A stretch of DNA of 23,145 nt from positions 1 through 23,145 of the forward strand of contig JAUNXW010000006.1 of NCBI GenBank assembly GCA_030539595.1, written 5' to 3'. A model generated the notes under the pieces. It was not told where the DNA came from, ran no database searches, and saw only the letters and a program-made list of their open reading frames with translations. This document shows, one piece after another, positions 14,360-22,225 of this stretch (its first letter is position 1; the number at the start of each line of letters is the position of its first letter). This DNA comes from Methanocorpusculum sp. GTDB taxonomy: Archaea; Halobacteriota; Methanomicrobia; Methanomicrobiales; Methanocorpusculaceae. A program made the position numbers and the translations under genes.

Positions 14360-16260
14360 TGGCAGGTATGAGACACGGTGGTAAAGGGTTTAAAGGCGGA
14401 GCAAAACCCAAACACGCCGGCAAGACGATAAAAAGAATTCTGTCTTATATGACAGGTCCTTACAAGGCAATTCTTGTCGCGGTCTTTATCTGTATTATCC
14501 TAAGCTCAGTAACGGGCGTAATCGGCTCAATGTTTATTGAGGTCTTAATAGATGATTATGTTGTACCGTTGGTGGGCTCGATAAATCCGGATTTCAGCGG
14601 GCTTGTCAAAGCAATTCTCGTGATGGCGGGAATTTATCTAATGGGAGTTCTTGCGACATTCATATACACCCGCGTAATTGTAACCGTAGCAGAAGGTGTT
14701 TTGAGAAATGTCCGTAACGAAATGTTTTCAAAAATGCAGGGCTTGCCGATAAAATATTTCGACACTCACAAGTTCGGCGACACGATGAGCCGCTATACAA
14801 ACGATACGGACACTCTTCGTCAGATGATTTCGCAAAGTGTTCCCCAGATGTTTTCGTCGGTGATAACTATTGTCGCTGTGTTTTCCGCAATGCTTTACAC
14901 AAGTTTCTATCTAACGTTAATTGTTATTGCTATGATTGTTCTGATGTTTTACGTCACTAAAATTGTCGGAGGAAAGAGCGCTAAGTATTTCATTGCACAG
15001 CAGAAATCACTTGGAAGCCTTGACGGATACATCGAGGAGATGATTAACGGTCAGAAGGTAATCAAAGTTTTCTGTCACGAGGAAAAAGCCAAAGCGGGAT
15101 TTGATAAGGCAAACGATGAACTCTGCGGAAACGCAACGAAGGCGAACACTTTCGCAAACATATTTATGCCGATTATGGCAAACATAGGAAATATCCAGTT
15201 CGTTTTGATTGCAATTGCGGGAGGCGCTCTTGCAATTTTCAACATAGGCGGTCTTACACTCGGAGCAATTGCTGCGTTCCTCAATCTTTCAAAGAGTTTT
15301 TCAATGCCTGTGAGCCAAGTCTCTCAGCAGATTAACTCAGTGATTATGGCGCTTGCGGGTGCTGAAAGAATCTTTGAGCTGATGGATGAACTTCCGGAAA
15401 ATGATGACGGCTGTGTAACTTTGGTTCATGCAAAAGATGAGAACGGAACGCTTTCTGAATCTGACACCTATACAGGCGTATTCGCATGGAAAAAATCAAC
15501 AACGGAAGACATCAGTTATACAAAACTTACAGGGGATGTCTGGTTTGATAATGTTGATTTCTCTTACGTTGAAGGTCACGAAGTTCTTCATGACATTTCG
15601 CTTTACGCAAAGCCCGGACAAAAAGTTGCTCTTGTGGGTGCGACCGGTGCGGGCAAAACCACAATAACAAATCTCATCAATCGTTTCTATGATATATCGG
15701 ACGGAAAAATATTCTATGACGGCATTGACATCAAAGAAATCAGAAAAAGCGACCTGCGCCATTCGCTTGGGGTTGTTTTGCAGGATGTAAATTTGTTCTC
15801 GGGCACTATCAGAGAAAACATCAGATACGGAAAACTTGACGCGACCGATGATGAAATTGTTGAGGCCGCAAAACTTGCGAACGCAGATGACTTTATTTCG
15901 CGTCTGCCCGAAGGCTACGATACTGTAATTGACGGAAACGGTGAGAGTCTTTCGCAGGGGCAGCGTCAGCTGCTTTCCATTGCAAGAGCGGCTGTTGCAA
16001 ATCCGCCTGTGATGATTCTTGATGAGGCGACTTCTTCAATAGATACAAGAACAGAGGCTCTCGTTCAAAAGGGAATGGATTCTCTTATGAAGGGCAGAAC
16101 TGTATTCGTGATTGCACACAGACTTTCAACAGTTAAAAATTCGGACGCAATTATGGTGATGGATAACGGAAGAATAATTGAGAGGGGAAGCCATGAGAAA
16201 CTTATAGAAAAGCGCGGAAGATATTATCAGTTATATACGGGAGCGTTTGAGCTGGAGTAA
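14359..16260 (+). CDS. ABC exporter subunit with consensus catalytic site
   Basis: The 633-residue half-transporter has a basic N-terminal extension (about 1-25), six transmembrane helices (about 35-320) and an ATPase domain. Walker A is GATGAGKT (427-434), Walker B is MILDEA with Asp555 and Glu556, and the H-loop has His587. The signature reads LSQGQ rather than LSGGQ. It therefore supplies the working Walker motifs, while its own signature completes the degenerate site, complementing the upstream subunit. An insert of about 40 residues precedes the ATPase domain (around 360-395), as in YheH-type subunits. An AAGGGGGG SD-like run (14342-14350 region) precedes the ATG. The pair forms one heterodimeric membrane exporter. 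Confidence 0.92.
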   Translation: MAGMRHGGKGFKGGAKPKHAGKTIKRILSYMTGPYKAILVAVFICIILSSVTGVIGSMFIEVLIDDYVVPLVGSINPDFSGLVKAILVMAGIYLMGVLATFIYTRVIVTVAEGVLRNVRNEMFSKMQGLPIKYFDTHKFGDTMSRYTNDTDTLRQMISQSVPQMFSSVITIVAVFSAMLYTSFYLTLIVIAMIVLMFYVTKIVGGKSAKYFIAQQKSLGSLDGYIEEMINGQKVIKVFCHEEKAKAGFDKANDELCGNATKANTFANIFMPIMANIGNIQFVLIAIAGGALAIFNIGGLTLGAIAAFLNLSKSFSMPVSQVSQQINSVIMALAGAERIFELMDELPENDDGCVTLVHAKDENGTLSESDTYTGVFAWKKSTTEDISYTKLTGDVWFDNVDFSYVEGHEVLHDISLYAKPGQKVALVGATGAGKTTITNLINRFYDISDGKIFYDGIDIKEIRKSDLRHSLGVVLQDVNLFSGTIRENIRYGKLDATDDEIVEAAKLANADDFISRLPEGYDTVIDGNGESLSQGQRQLLSIARAAVANPPVMILDEATSSIDTRTEALVQKGMDSLMKGRTVFVIAHRLSTVKNSDAIMVMDNGRIIERGSHEKLIEKRGRYYQLYTGAFELE

Positions 16261-16267
16261 TTTATTA

Positions 16268-16274
16268 TTTTTTT
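16268..16274 (+). terminator. Oligo-T terminator of the marR-ABC operon
   Basis: A T7 run begins 8 nt after the stop of the second ABC gene. No stem precedes it. Confidence 0.5.
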
Positions 16275-16337
16275 ATAATTATAGATAGTTCTGGTAAAGA
16301 TTTTTTAGTGTTGGGTACATCATCTGCCAATTGTTAT

Positions 16338-16488
16338 CTTAAATAGGAGTTACGCGGTGTTTTTTAGACTAAGTTTTCAGCTTCAGTATCTACACACTGT
16401 AGCAGAAACTTAGTCTAAATCTTGTCCAACGGATTCTCATAACGATGGAACAAACTCACAAAGCGTAACCGCGTAAGTCCTACTTAAA
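16338..16488. mobile_element. MITE-like element with terminal inverted repeats and flanking direct repeat
   Basis: The element spans 16344-16482 (139 bp). Its ends are TAGGAGTTACGCGGT (16344-16358) and ACCGCGTAAGTCCTA (16468-16482), which are inverted repeats matching at 14 of 15 positions. It is flanked on both sides by CTTAAA (16338-16343 and 16483-16488), which looks like a 6-bp target site duplication. Inside is a 14-bp perfect inverted repeat, TTTAGACTAAGTTT (16363-16376) and AAACTTAGTCTAAA (16406-16419), and in its loop a small hairpin CTACA/TGTAG. No reading frame is present. It sits between convergent genes. A part of it (16406-16435) recurs in reverse orientation near 22441-22470. 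It is non-autonomous; no transposase is in the window. Confidence 0.7.
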
Positions 16489-16522
16489 ATTGATTTGTAT
16501 AACTGAATCTACAGATTAAAAT

Positions 16523-16530
16523 AAAAAAAA
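16523..16530 (-). terminator. Oligo-T terminator of secFD
   Basis: Eight As on the plus strand give a T8 run on the coding strand, 13-20 nt after the secD stop at 16543. Confidence 0.5.
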
Positions 16531-16542
16531 TTGAAATCCTGT

Positions 16543-18042
16543 TTATTTTGTCTTGGACAGGATTTCCATAATGATTTTACCGTAAGCAGGTCTTGTTATT
16601 ATCACACCTATTAGCACACCGAGGATGCTGATGATTGCAAATCCTTTGAGTGTGGATAAATCCATGATTACCAACGGGACAAGCGCAATTACAACGGTTG
16701 CAGCAGAGGTCATAATAATTACAAGCGCACGCTTCAGTCTCTTCATATACAAAGCCTGCGACGGCACAATTCCTTCATGAATCACCTCGTCGGTAATAAT
16801 AACCAGTTGGTCAATACCGGTACCAAGCACAGCTATCAACGCGGCAATTGAAGCAATATCAAGCTGCTGAATAAACACAGCAATACCGAGAAGAATAATT
16901 ATTTCCGCAATGTTTGTTGCAATCATCGGCAGAACAATTTTGGCAACTCTGTATCTGAAGTAAATTGCAACTGCCACCGCCGCAAGAGCTGCAAGCCCTG
17001 CAATAATACAAACCATCTTGAAGTAATCTCCAAGTGCTGCCGAAGTTGAACCCGAACCTGCAATCTGAACCTGAACCGGCAGAGCGCCCGCTCTTAAGTG
17101 GACTTCAAGTTCCTGAGCTCTCTGTTTTGCGTCATCGCCAGTGCCCGTGGATGCTGACAGACTGTAGACAGGTGTCTTTGTAATTGAAGCCGCGAGTTCT
17201 GCCGAAAGAGGCGCTGAGTAAACCAGTTCTCCATCAAGATACATCTGGAGCTCATGAGCGTTCGGATTTGTGGTTGCACCGTATTTTATACATGCATCGC
17301 GAAGTGCGTTTGCCCCTTCATCATTCAGAGTAAATCCTACCCCCCATGAGCCGTGCATATCTTTGGACGGTGTCTGAACTGCTACAACAGAATCTCCGAA
17401 GAGAACATGCTCAGTGTTGTTGCCTTCGGTAACTATGCGGATTTCAAACAGACCCTGTGAACCAACAATCTCCTGAGCAGTGTTCATATCAACGCCCGCC
17501 ATTTCAACGCGCACATATTGGGCTACGCCGTTAAGGTTTGTAAGGACGTTTACTTTGACATCGTTTGTTCCAAGACTGTTAACCTTTGACTCTAAGATAC
17601 GCTTAACAGAGTCTGCGGTTTCGCTTCCGACACCTGCTTCGGCTGAAACAAATGCTGCACCTGCGGCTTCAACAGCGGATTTAAGTTCTTCTTCAGAGAC
17701 TTTTTTCTGGACCTCAATCTGATTCTTGCTTATGACGTTTACGGTGCAGTCAAGAGTTTTACCGACAGATGTTGCTACGTCGTATATATTTGTGAAATCA
17801 TCAACTGTAACAACTTCCGAGAGGAACTCAAGCTGAATCCATGAACCTCCTTCAAGGTCAAGACCAAACTGAAGATTTGTCAGGGAATCTCCTCTGTCGC
17901 CGACAGGAACAAATATTGCGCAAAGCGAGAGAATCACGAGCACTGCAACGACAATTACACGCGGGTCGCGGATAACCGCATGCCAGCCGGTGTATTCTTT
18001 CTTTTCGCGTTTCGGTGCTGAGTTGTATGGTTTTTTACTCAT
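16543..18042 (-). CDS. secD: Protein-export membrane protein SecD
   Basis: The 499-residue protein has a first membrane helix (about 29-46), the SecD motif GLDLEGG (60-66), a large extracytoplasmic domain (to about 340) and five C-terminal helices. The fourth carries the conserved LGTGIDQLVIITDE segment of the RND-like core. SecD and SecF use the proton or sodium gradient to pull proteins out after SecY. The extracytoplasmic domain is interrupted by an inserted segment similar to that of other archaeal SecD proteins. The ATG lies in the last codons of secF (4-bp ATGA overlap), so translation is coupled. The order secF-secD is usual in archaea, the reverse of bacteria. Confidence 0.94.
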   Translation of the reverse strand: MSKKPYNSAPKREKKEYTGWHAVIRDPRVIVVAVLVILSLCAIFVPVGDRGDSLTNLQFGLDLEGGSWIQLEFLSEVVTVDDFTNIYDVATSVGKTLDCTVNVISKNQIEVQKKVSEEELKSAVEAAGAAFVSAEAGVGSETADSVKRILESKVNSLGTNDVKVNVLTNLNGVAQYVRVEMAGVDMNTAQEIVGSQGLFEIRIVTEGNNTEHVLFGDSVVAVQTPSKDMHGSWGVGFTLNDEGANALRDACIKYGATTNPNAHELQMYLDGELVYSAPLSAELAASITKTPVYSLSASTGTGDDAKQRAQELEVHLRAGALPVQVQIAGSGSTSAALGDYFKMVCIIAGLAALAAVAVAIYFRYRVAKIVLPMIATNIAEIIILLGIAVFIQQLDIASIAALIAVLGTGIDQLVIITDEVIHEGIVPSQALYMKRLKRALVIIMTSAATVVIALVPLVIMDLSTLKGFAIISILGVLIGVIITRPAYGKIIMEILSKTK

Positions 18043-18980
18043 TGCTTTGCCCCCTTGGATTTCTTTTTAGGCTGCTGATTCTGTTTCGTAGCTGGAGTCT
18101 GCTGAGGCGGCTGTTTTTTATTTTTGTTTCCTTCGTGTCCTTCAAGATAAATTTTAAGAACACCTGCATTGAAAAGCCATGTGAAGATGATATCAGATAT
18201 CAGACCGAAGATTAATACAGCCGCTATTGTGTAAAGTGTTGGTACCTGACCGATTAACGCCACAACAAACATTGCAATTATCGCGCAAAGTGTTGTGGTG
18301 GTCATAATAATTCCTGTTCTGAACGCGCCGGCAACTCTGTCTTCAAGTTTTCCGTGACGCTTGAGTGTTTTTGTTGTCAGTAAAATGTTACTGTCAACAG
18401 AATATCCGATGAGCATCAGCAAAGCTGCTGTTGTCGCAAGAGATAATTCAATTCCGAAGATGTTCATACATGCTGCGGTTATTGTGATGTCTGCGATTGC
18501 CGCACAGACCACAGTTACGGCAGGGATTACTTTTCTGAATGCGATTAAGACAACAACCGCCATTCCGATAAATGCAAACAGCAGTGCAATTAGTGCCTGC
18601 GACTGAAGTGTTGAACCGAAGTTAGCACCTATCTGGTCTATGTTTGCGTCAGGATAACGTGCGTTTGTATGCTCGTTGAACTTCATCATTTCTTCGTTAG
18701 ACATAGGTCCGAATTTGATGTAGTAACTTCCCGAACCTATACCTTCATCAATGGATTTGATGTCGTATCCTGCGTAGTAGGCAGTGATTTCTTCTTTTGT
18801 GTCTGTTGTATGAATTGTCACCGCAGTTCCTCCGGCAAAATCAATTCCCGGGGAGGCGGGCATACCTGTTGTTATAAAACTGACAAGAACAATTACAAGA
18901 GCAATCGCAAACAGTGCTGCAGGTATCAGCATCATATGTTTGGGATTGTATTTGTTGATGTCATATTTTGGAATGTTCAT
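18039..18980 (-). CDS. secF: Protein-export membrane protein SecF
   Basis: The 313-residue protein has helix 1 at about 17-36, the SecF motif GIDFAGG (45-51), a small extracytoplasmic domain, and five further helices from about 127. The conserved IGYSVDSN segment (191-198) includes Asp196, the likely ion-path residue. The C-terminal 35 residues form a Lys/Gln/Pro-rich cytoplasmic tail. It is the first gene of the secFD operon. A TATA-like GTATTTATT (minus, fwd 19006-19014) is about 30 nt before the ATG and no SD is seen, suggesting a leaderless mRNA. Confidence 0.94.
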   Translation of the reverse strand: MNIPKYDINKYNPKHMMLIPAALFAIALVIVLVSFITTGMPASPGIDFAGGTAVTIHTTDTKEEITAYYAGYDIKSIDEGIGSGSYYIKFGPMSNEEMMKFNEHTNARYPDANIDQIGANFGSTLQSQALIALLFAFIGMAVVVLIAFRKVIPAVTVVCAAIADITITAACMNIFGIELSLATTAALLMLIGYSVDSNILLTTKTLKRHGKLEDRVAGAFRTGIIMTTTTLCAIIAMFVVALIGQVPTLYTIAAVLIFGLISDIIFTWLFNAGVLKIYLEGHEGNKNKKQPPQQTPATKQNQQPKKKSKGAKQ

Positions 18981-19005
18981 GCTGAATTAATATTGATGTT
19001 CATAG

Positions 19006-19014
19006 AATAAATAC
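19006..19014 (-). promoter_or_regulatory. TATA box of secFD (leaderless)
   Basis: Minus-strand GTATTTATT is centred 30 nt from the secF ATG. No SD lies between. Confidence 0.45.
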
Positions 19015-19041
19015 AAATGCAGATTGAATTTATAATACGAG

Positions 19042-19092
19042 AAAAAAAAGTAAATCGGCGTCATAAACCCCGGGCGGAAAAAGTTCCGCCCG
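19042..19092 (-). terminator. Hairpin plus T-run terminator of mtd
   Basis: A perfect 9-bp stem, CGGGCGGAA (19071-19079) and TTCCGCCCG (19084-19092), with a 4-nt loop, lies about 38 nt after the mtd stop. A T8 run on the coding strand (fwd 19042-19049) follows 21 nt later. The GC-rich stem may also protect the 3' end of an abundant mRNA. Confidence 0.65.
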
Positions 19093-19129
19093 AAGCATCC
19101 AAAAAGAAATGGTTATCAGTTAAACAGGA

Positions 19130-19972
19130 TTATTCCGGCTTGCTGATAAGTGTGACCTTTGAGACAATCTCACCGGTCTTCTTGTGCGGCTTGCGGATTA
19201 CACCGTCGCATCCTTTCTCAAGCTCACGTGCCTGATCGCAGAGGTTTGCTGCTGCACGCATTACTTCGTGTGCGGATGTTACGATTGGGATGTAGTCTGT
19301 CCACTCTTTGGTCATGAAACAGCCTTTAACGTTGATTCCTGCAACGGACTGTGCCATTTCGTATGCTGCGCGTGCTTTTGCATGTGCGTACGGGTTGGTG
19401 AATTCGCCTTTTGTTGCGTTGTCAGAGTTAACGACCATCTTCGGAAGAACGAGGTCTGCACCTTTCTTTCCTGCTTTAACCTGGTCAATGACTTTGTCAA
19501 GTTCTGTCTGGAGCTTGCGGAATGCGCCTGTGGTTGCGAGAACTTTAATCAGGTTTCCGTTGTAGTCTGCCATCTCAATTGGATCAAGGAATTCACGGCG
19601 TGCACCGATCATTGCATCTGCCTTCATGATGATATATCCGAAGCCTGATGCTTTGAGTGCTTCCCATCCTTCCTTCTTGGTTGTTACATCATCGGTAATA
19701 ACAATTACTGGGATGCCTGCTGCTTTAAGGTCTTCACGTGCTGAAACCGGACCTTCAAGAACTCCGTTCGGGGAAACAACAATTGCGAAGTCCGGCTGCC
19801 ATGCTTTCAGGTTTGAAACTACACGGTCAACGTCTTCCTTCTGAAGTTTTGTTCCAGAGGTTGCCATGAAGGTCATCATATCTTCACGGTCTGCACGCTC
19901 ATCTAAAAGAAGCTCTGCCATAACACCTGATGCGATGTTACCGAGCTTTGCAACTCCTACCTTTACTACCAT
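19130..19972 (-). CDS. mtd: F420-dependent methylene-tetrahydromethanopterin dehydrogenase
   Basis: The 280-residue protein matches Mtd over its whole length: MVVKVGVAKLGNIASGV at the start, the DERADREDM segment, IVVSPNGVLEGP, IIMKADAMIGARREFLDP, and a C-terminal half of conserved helices. Mtd reduces methenyl-H4MPT to methylene-H4MPT with coenzyme F420H2 in the cytoplasm, the fourth step of CO2 reduction to methane. The start at 19972 is chosen over an in-frame ATG 18 nt upstream because GAGGTG (minus, fwd 19981-19986) sits 8 nt before it and the family begins at this Met. It is a single-gene unit with its own terminator, divergent from tfx. Confidence 0.95.
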   Translation of the reverse strand: MVVKVGVAKLGNIASGVMAELLLDERADREDMMTFMATSGTKLQKEDVDRVVSNLKAWQPDFAIVVSPNGVLEGPVSAREDLKAAGIPVIVITDDVTTKKEGWEALKASGFGYIIMKADAMIGARREFLDPIEMADYNGNLIKVLATTGAFRKLQTELDKVIDQVKAGKKGADLVLPKMVVNSDNATKGEFTNPYAHAKARAAYEMAQSVAGINVKGCFMTKEWTDYIPIVTSAHEVMRAAANLCDQARELEKGCDGVIRKPHKKTGEIVSKVTLISKPE

Positions 19973-19980
19973 ATTTGATA

Positions 19981-20034
19981 CACCTCTCATTTACAAATGA
20001 GAACATCAATTTATCGTCGAGAATCAATATAAGG
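19981..20034 (-). promoter_or_regulatory. mtd promoter with hairpin next to the SD
   Basis: The TATA-like CCTTATATT (minus, fwd 20026-20034) would start transcription near 20000-20005. A perfect inverted repeat, CTCATTT (19986-19992) and AAATGAG (19995-20001) with spacer AC, lies at the mRNA 5' end and touches the SD GAGGTG (19981-19986). It may hide the SD, bind a regulator at the start site, or protect the 5' end. Confidence 0.5.
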
Positions 20035-20252
20035 TTTGTGAATCGTTATGTCGCAGATTTTAAAAACAAATGATTATAGTCGGATTTACAAATCAAGTTG
20101 TAATTGAGACCGAATTCACGCGAAAATATTGAGGCGGCAAAAATTTATCTCAAAGATACGACCTTATTTCACGATTGATGATTTTTGAAGGACGGGTTTT
20201 CAACAAAATTTCTTGCGCGGCGCATATTTTTAATTGACATTAAACCAATTCA

Positions 20253-20258
20253 TTTATA
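20253..20258 (+). promoter_or_regulatory. TATA box of tfx (leaderless)
   Basis: TTTATA is centred about 27 nt before the ATG at 20283, with no SD between. Confidence 0.55.
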
Positions 20259-20282
20259 CTGATTTACGTTCAATAAATATTA

Positions 20283-20687
20283 ATGAAAGATACATTACTG
20301 ACGGACAGGCAGAAAGAAATTATAAGATATCGCAAGCAGGGCATGACTCAGCAGCAGATTGCAGATATTTTAGGTACATCCAAAGCAAATATCTGCACAA
20401 TAGAGAAATCAGCTAACGAAAATATAAGAAGAGCCAAAGAGACGCTTGAATTTATTTACACACTCGACGCAACCGAGCTTTGTACACTTCCGAAAGGAAC
20501 CGATTTGATGAACGCGCCGAAACTGATTTACGTTGCAGCCGCACCCGTAAACATAAAAATCCGTTATGACACTCTCGCATTAATTAACCGCATATCATCT
20601 GCAATCCCCGAAAAAATCAAGGGAAGATATGTCAAGGAAGACATCTGCGTCTATCTCAACAACGACGGAGATTTGTATTTCAGTTGA
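20283..20687 (+). CDS. tfx: Tfx family DNA-binding protein
   Basis: The 134-residue protein starts with a sigma-70 region 4-like helix-turn-helix (residues about 5-45: LTDRQKEIIRYRKQGMTQQQ, then IADILGTSKANICTIEKSA). A short C-terminal domain specific to the archaeal Tfx family follows (about 60-134; APKLIYVAAAPVNIKIRYDT). In Methanothermobacter, Tfx binds near the promoter of the molybdenum formylmethanofuran dehydrogenase operon. Here the gene is divergent from mtd, so control of a C1-pathway gene is plausible but not shown. Confidence 0.85.
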   Translation: MKDTLLTDRQKEIIRYRKQGMTQQQIADILGTSKANICTIEKSANENIRRAKETLEFIYTLDATELCTLPKGTDLMNAPKLIYVAAAPVNIKIRYDTLALINRISSAIPEKIKGRYVKEDICVYLNNDGDLYFS

Positions 20688-20695
20688 ACATGTCC

Positions 20696-20712
20696 TTATA
20701 CAATAAAATATA
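20696..20712 (+). promoter_or_regulatory. TATA box of the pgi gene (leaderless)
   Basis: CTTATACAATAAAATA includes TTATA (20696-20700), about 26 nt before the ATG at 20724. No SD is present, so the mRNA is probably leaderless. A second AT-rich box at 20706-20714 is too close to the ATG to be the TATA box. Confidence 0.45.
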
Positions 20713-20723
20713 AAAATAATTTT

Positions 20724-21449
20724 ATGAAAAAGATCTGGCCGCTTGAATTACCCGAACCTTCTGTGAGGACTGTAAGCGATATGGAAAATGTATTCGCAGT
20801 CCGCCCATCAAATAAAAATCCCGAAACACCTCTATACTATATGTACCGTGATTTATACAGAAGTCACGGAGACCACGCGTGGTTAGAGCGCCATCACTTA
20901 AGATACGATATAACAAAAATCCCTTCGGGAATTATAAACGGCGAATATACAAAAACCAAAGGTCACTATCACCCGTGCAACAAAAACGGAATGCCTTTTC
21001 CAGAAGTTTATGAAGTCCTGTCCGGTTTTGCTTATTATCTTCTTCAAAAAAGAGACCACACCGACGTAATATTAGTTCCTGCGCATGAAGGAAACGTTGT
21101 TTTGATTCCGCCAGGATACGGTCACGTTACAATAAACCCTGCAAAAGAAGATTTGATAATGGCAAACCTTGTCTCAACCGATTTCGCAAGCGAATACGGC
21201 GAAATTAACGAAATGCACGGCGCGGCTTATTATTATATGAAGAAAGAGGGCTGGGTGGCAAACGAGCATTACGGTAAAGCAATTCCAATGCATGTTCTTC
21301 TTCCTTCATCGCTTCCGGAACTTGGTTTAATCGACGGAAGAAGTCTTTATGACATGGTTGGAACAACAGATACTCTGGATGTAATGAACAGACCCGAAGA
21401 CTTTATGGATGTAATCGGTGAGTTCTGCGCCGACAAAAAAAGATTTTAA
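20724..21449 (+). CDS. pgiA: Cupin-type archaeal glucose-6-phosphate isomerase
   Basis: The 241-residue protein carries the cupin-PGI motif TKGHYHP, then EVYEVLSG, then PPGYGHVTIN. Metal ligands would be His81, His83, Glu94 and His134. The enzyme interconverts glucose 6-phosphate and fructose 6-phosphate in gluconeogenesis and glycogen metabolism. It is unrelated to the classical PGI of bacteria. Compared with the 189-residue Pyrococcus form it is extended at both ends, as in other methanogens. It is a single gene that converges on nusA, with only 8 bp between the stops. Confidence 0.9.
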   Translation: MKKIWPLELPEPSVRTVSDMENVFAVRPSNKNPETPLYYMYRDLYRSHGDHAWLERHHLRYDITKIPSGIINGEYTKTKGHYHPCNKNGMPFPEVYEVLSGFAYYLLQKRDHTDVILVPAHEGNVVLIPPGYGHVTINPAKEDLIMANLVSTDFASEYGEINEMHGAAYYYMKKEGWVANEHYGKAIPMHVLLPSSLPELGLIDGRSLYDMVGTTDTLDVMNRPEDFMDVIGEFCADKKRF

Positions 21450-21457
21450 AAACGGGC

Positions 21458-21925
21458 TTAAAGCTCGTTGTTTTCTGTTTGTTCTTCCTGCTTGAGTTCT
21501 ACGTTTGAGATATCAAACTGGCGAAGTGCGAGTTTCTTTGCTTTGATAATGTTTTTGCCTTCTTTTCCGATTGCAAGACCTCTGTCTTCTGTTGCGACAT
21601 CGATGTATGCAATTTCGGATTTTGTTTCTTCGTCGATTTCAAACTCAACAGTCTGAACGTGAACGGGTAAGAAGCAGTTTCTGATAAACTGAACTTTGTC
21701 TGCGTTGTATTCAACGGCTTCAACTTTTTTGCCGAAGGCATCGGATGCCTTTTTGATGCTTGCACCCTTCTTTCCGATTGCAAGTCCCATCTCTCCCGGG
21801 TTGATTACAAAGAGGATGCGACCGAACTTGTCGTCAACGACACAGTCGCGTGCACCTGCACCTGTAAGATTTTCAAACTGGGCAATCATACGCATTGCAT
21901 CTTCGGAAATTGTAATTTCAGTCAT
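21458..21925 (-). CDS. nusA: Archaeal NusA-type protein (two KH domains)
   Basis: The 155-residue protein consists of two KH domains with GxxG loops GKKG (51-54) and GKEG (120-123), and an acidic tail rich in Glu and Gln. It corresponds to the KH part of bacterial NusA; archaeal NusA lacks the N-terminal polymerase-binding and S1 domains. It is thought to bind RNA in transcription elongation or antitermination. It follows the L30e gene after two bases. In most archaea the pair sits between rpoA2 and rps12; neither is here. Confidence 0.93.
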   Translation of the reverse strand: MTEITISEDAMRMIAQFENLTGAGARDCVVDDKFGRILFVINPGEMGLAIGKKGASIKKASDAFGKKVEAVEYNADKVQFIRNCFLPVHVQTVEFEIDEETKSEIAYIDVATEDRGLAIGKEGKNIIKAKKLALRQFDISNVELKQEEQTENNEL

Positions 21926-21927
21926 AT

Positions 21928-22218
21928 TTATTCACTCTTTAATGCAAGGATGTCGGATTCGCCTGCGTTTACAATCGCAAGAACGCTGACCATGTGATCT
22001 CTACCGCATTCTTTGCCGAGCTGACGTGAGCTGCCTGCAAATTCATAGACCGATAAGTTTTCTGCTTTGCCTAAAATTTCGCGGACTTTTGCAGGTGCAT
22101 TCTTTGCAACGATTACAAGCTGTGCTTTGTTTTCTGCTAATATTTTTTCGACTGCGTTCTGACCGAGGATAACCTCTCCGGTCTTTAATGCTCTTCTTAA
22201 TGATAAGTTGAAATCCAT
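21928..22218 (-). CDS. rpl30e: Ribosomal protein L30e
   Basis: The 96-residue protein belongs to the L7Ae/L30e family (GEVILGQNAVEKIL, QLVIVAKNAP, LSVYEFAGSSRQLG). It is a component of the large subunit and binds kink-turn RNA in related proteins. It is the first gene of a two-gene operon with nusA. An SD GGTGA lies 7 nt before the ATG, and a structured leader of about 140 nt precedes it. Confidence 0.93.
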   Translation of the reverse strand: MDFNLSLRRALKTGEVILGQNAVEKILAENKAQLVIVAKNAPAKVREILGKAENLSVYEFAGSSRQLGKECGRDHMVSVLAIVNAGESDILALKSE

Positions 22219-22225
22219 TTTAGAT

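Larger units (their letters stand above)
19973..20282. other. Divergent intergenic region mtd / tfx
   Basis: About 310 bp. The ends hold the mtd promoter and SD hairpin and the tfx TATA box. The middle (20040-20240) is AT-rich, with no gene, RNA or clear repeat recognised. Tfx-type regulators can bind near such promoters, but no site is evident by eye. Confidence 0.5.

Noticed and set aside
18669..19010. Open frame of 113 codons antisense to secF
   Set aside because: Cys/Val-rich shadow of the SecF coding sequence; SecF motifs are in the opposite strand frame.
19184..19648. Open frame of 154 codons antisense to mtd
   Set aside because: Cys-rich translation typical of a shadow; mtd is a clear full-length match on the other strand.
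19973..19990. Six-codon N-terminal extension of Mtd
   Set aside because: The SD GAGGTG lies inside these codons and points to the ATG ending at 19972, which is where the family starts.
20234..20416. Open frame of 60 codons overlapping the tfx promoter
   Set aside because: Overlaps the tfx TATA box and reads the tfx start in another frame; no SD or family match.
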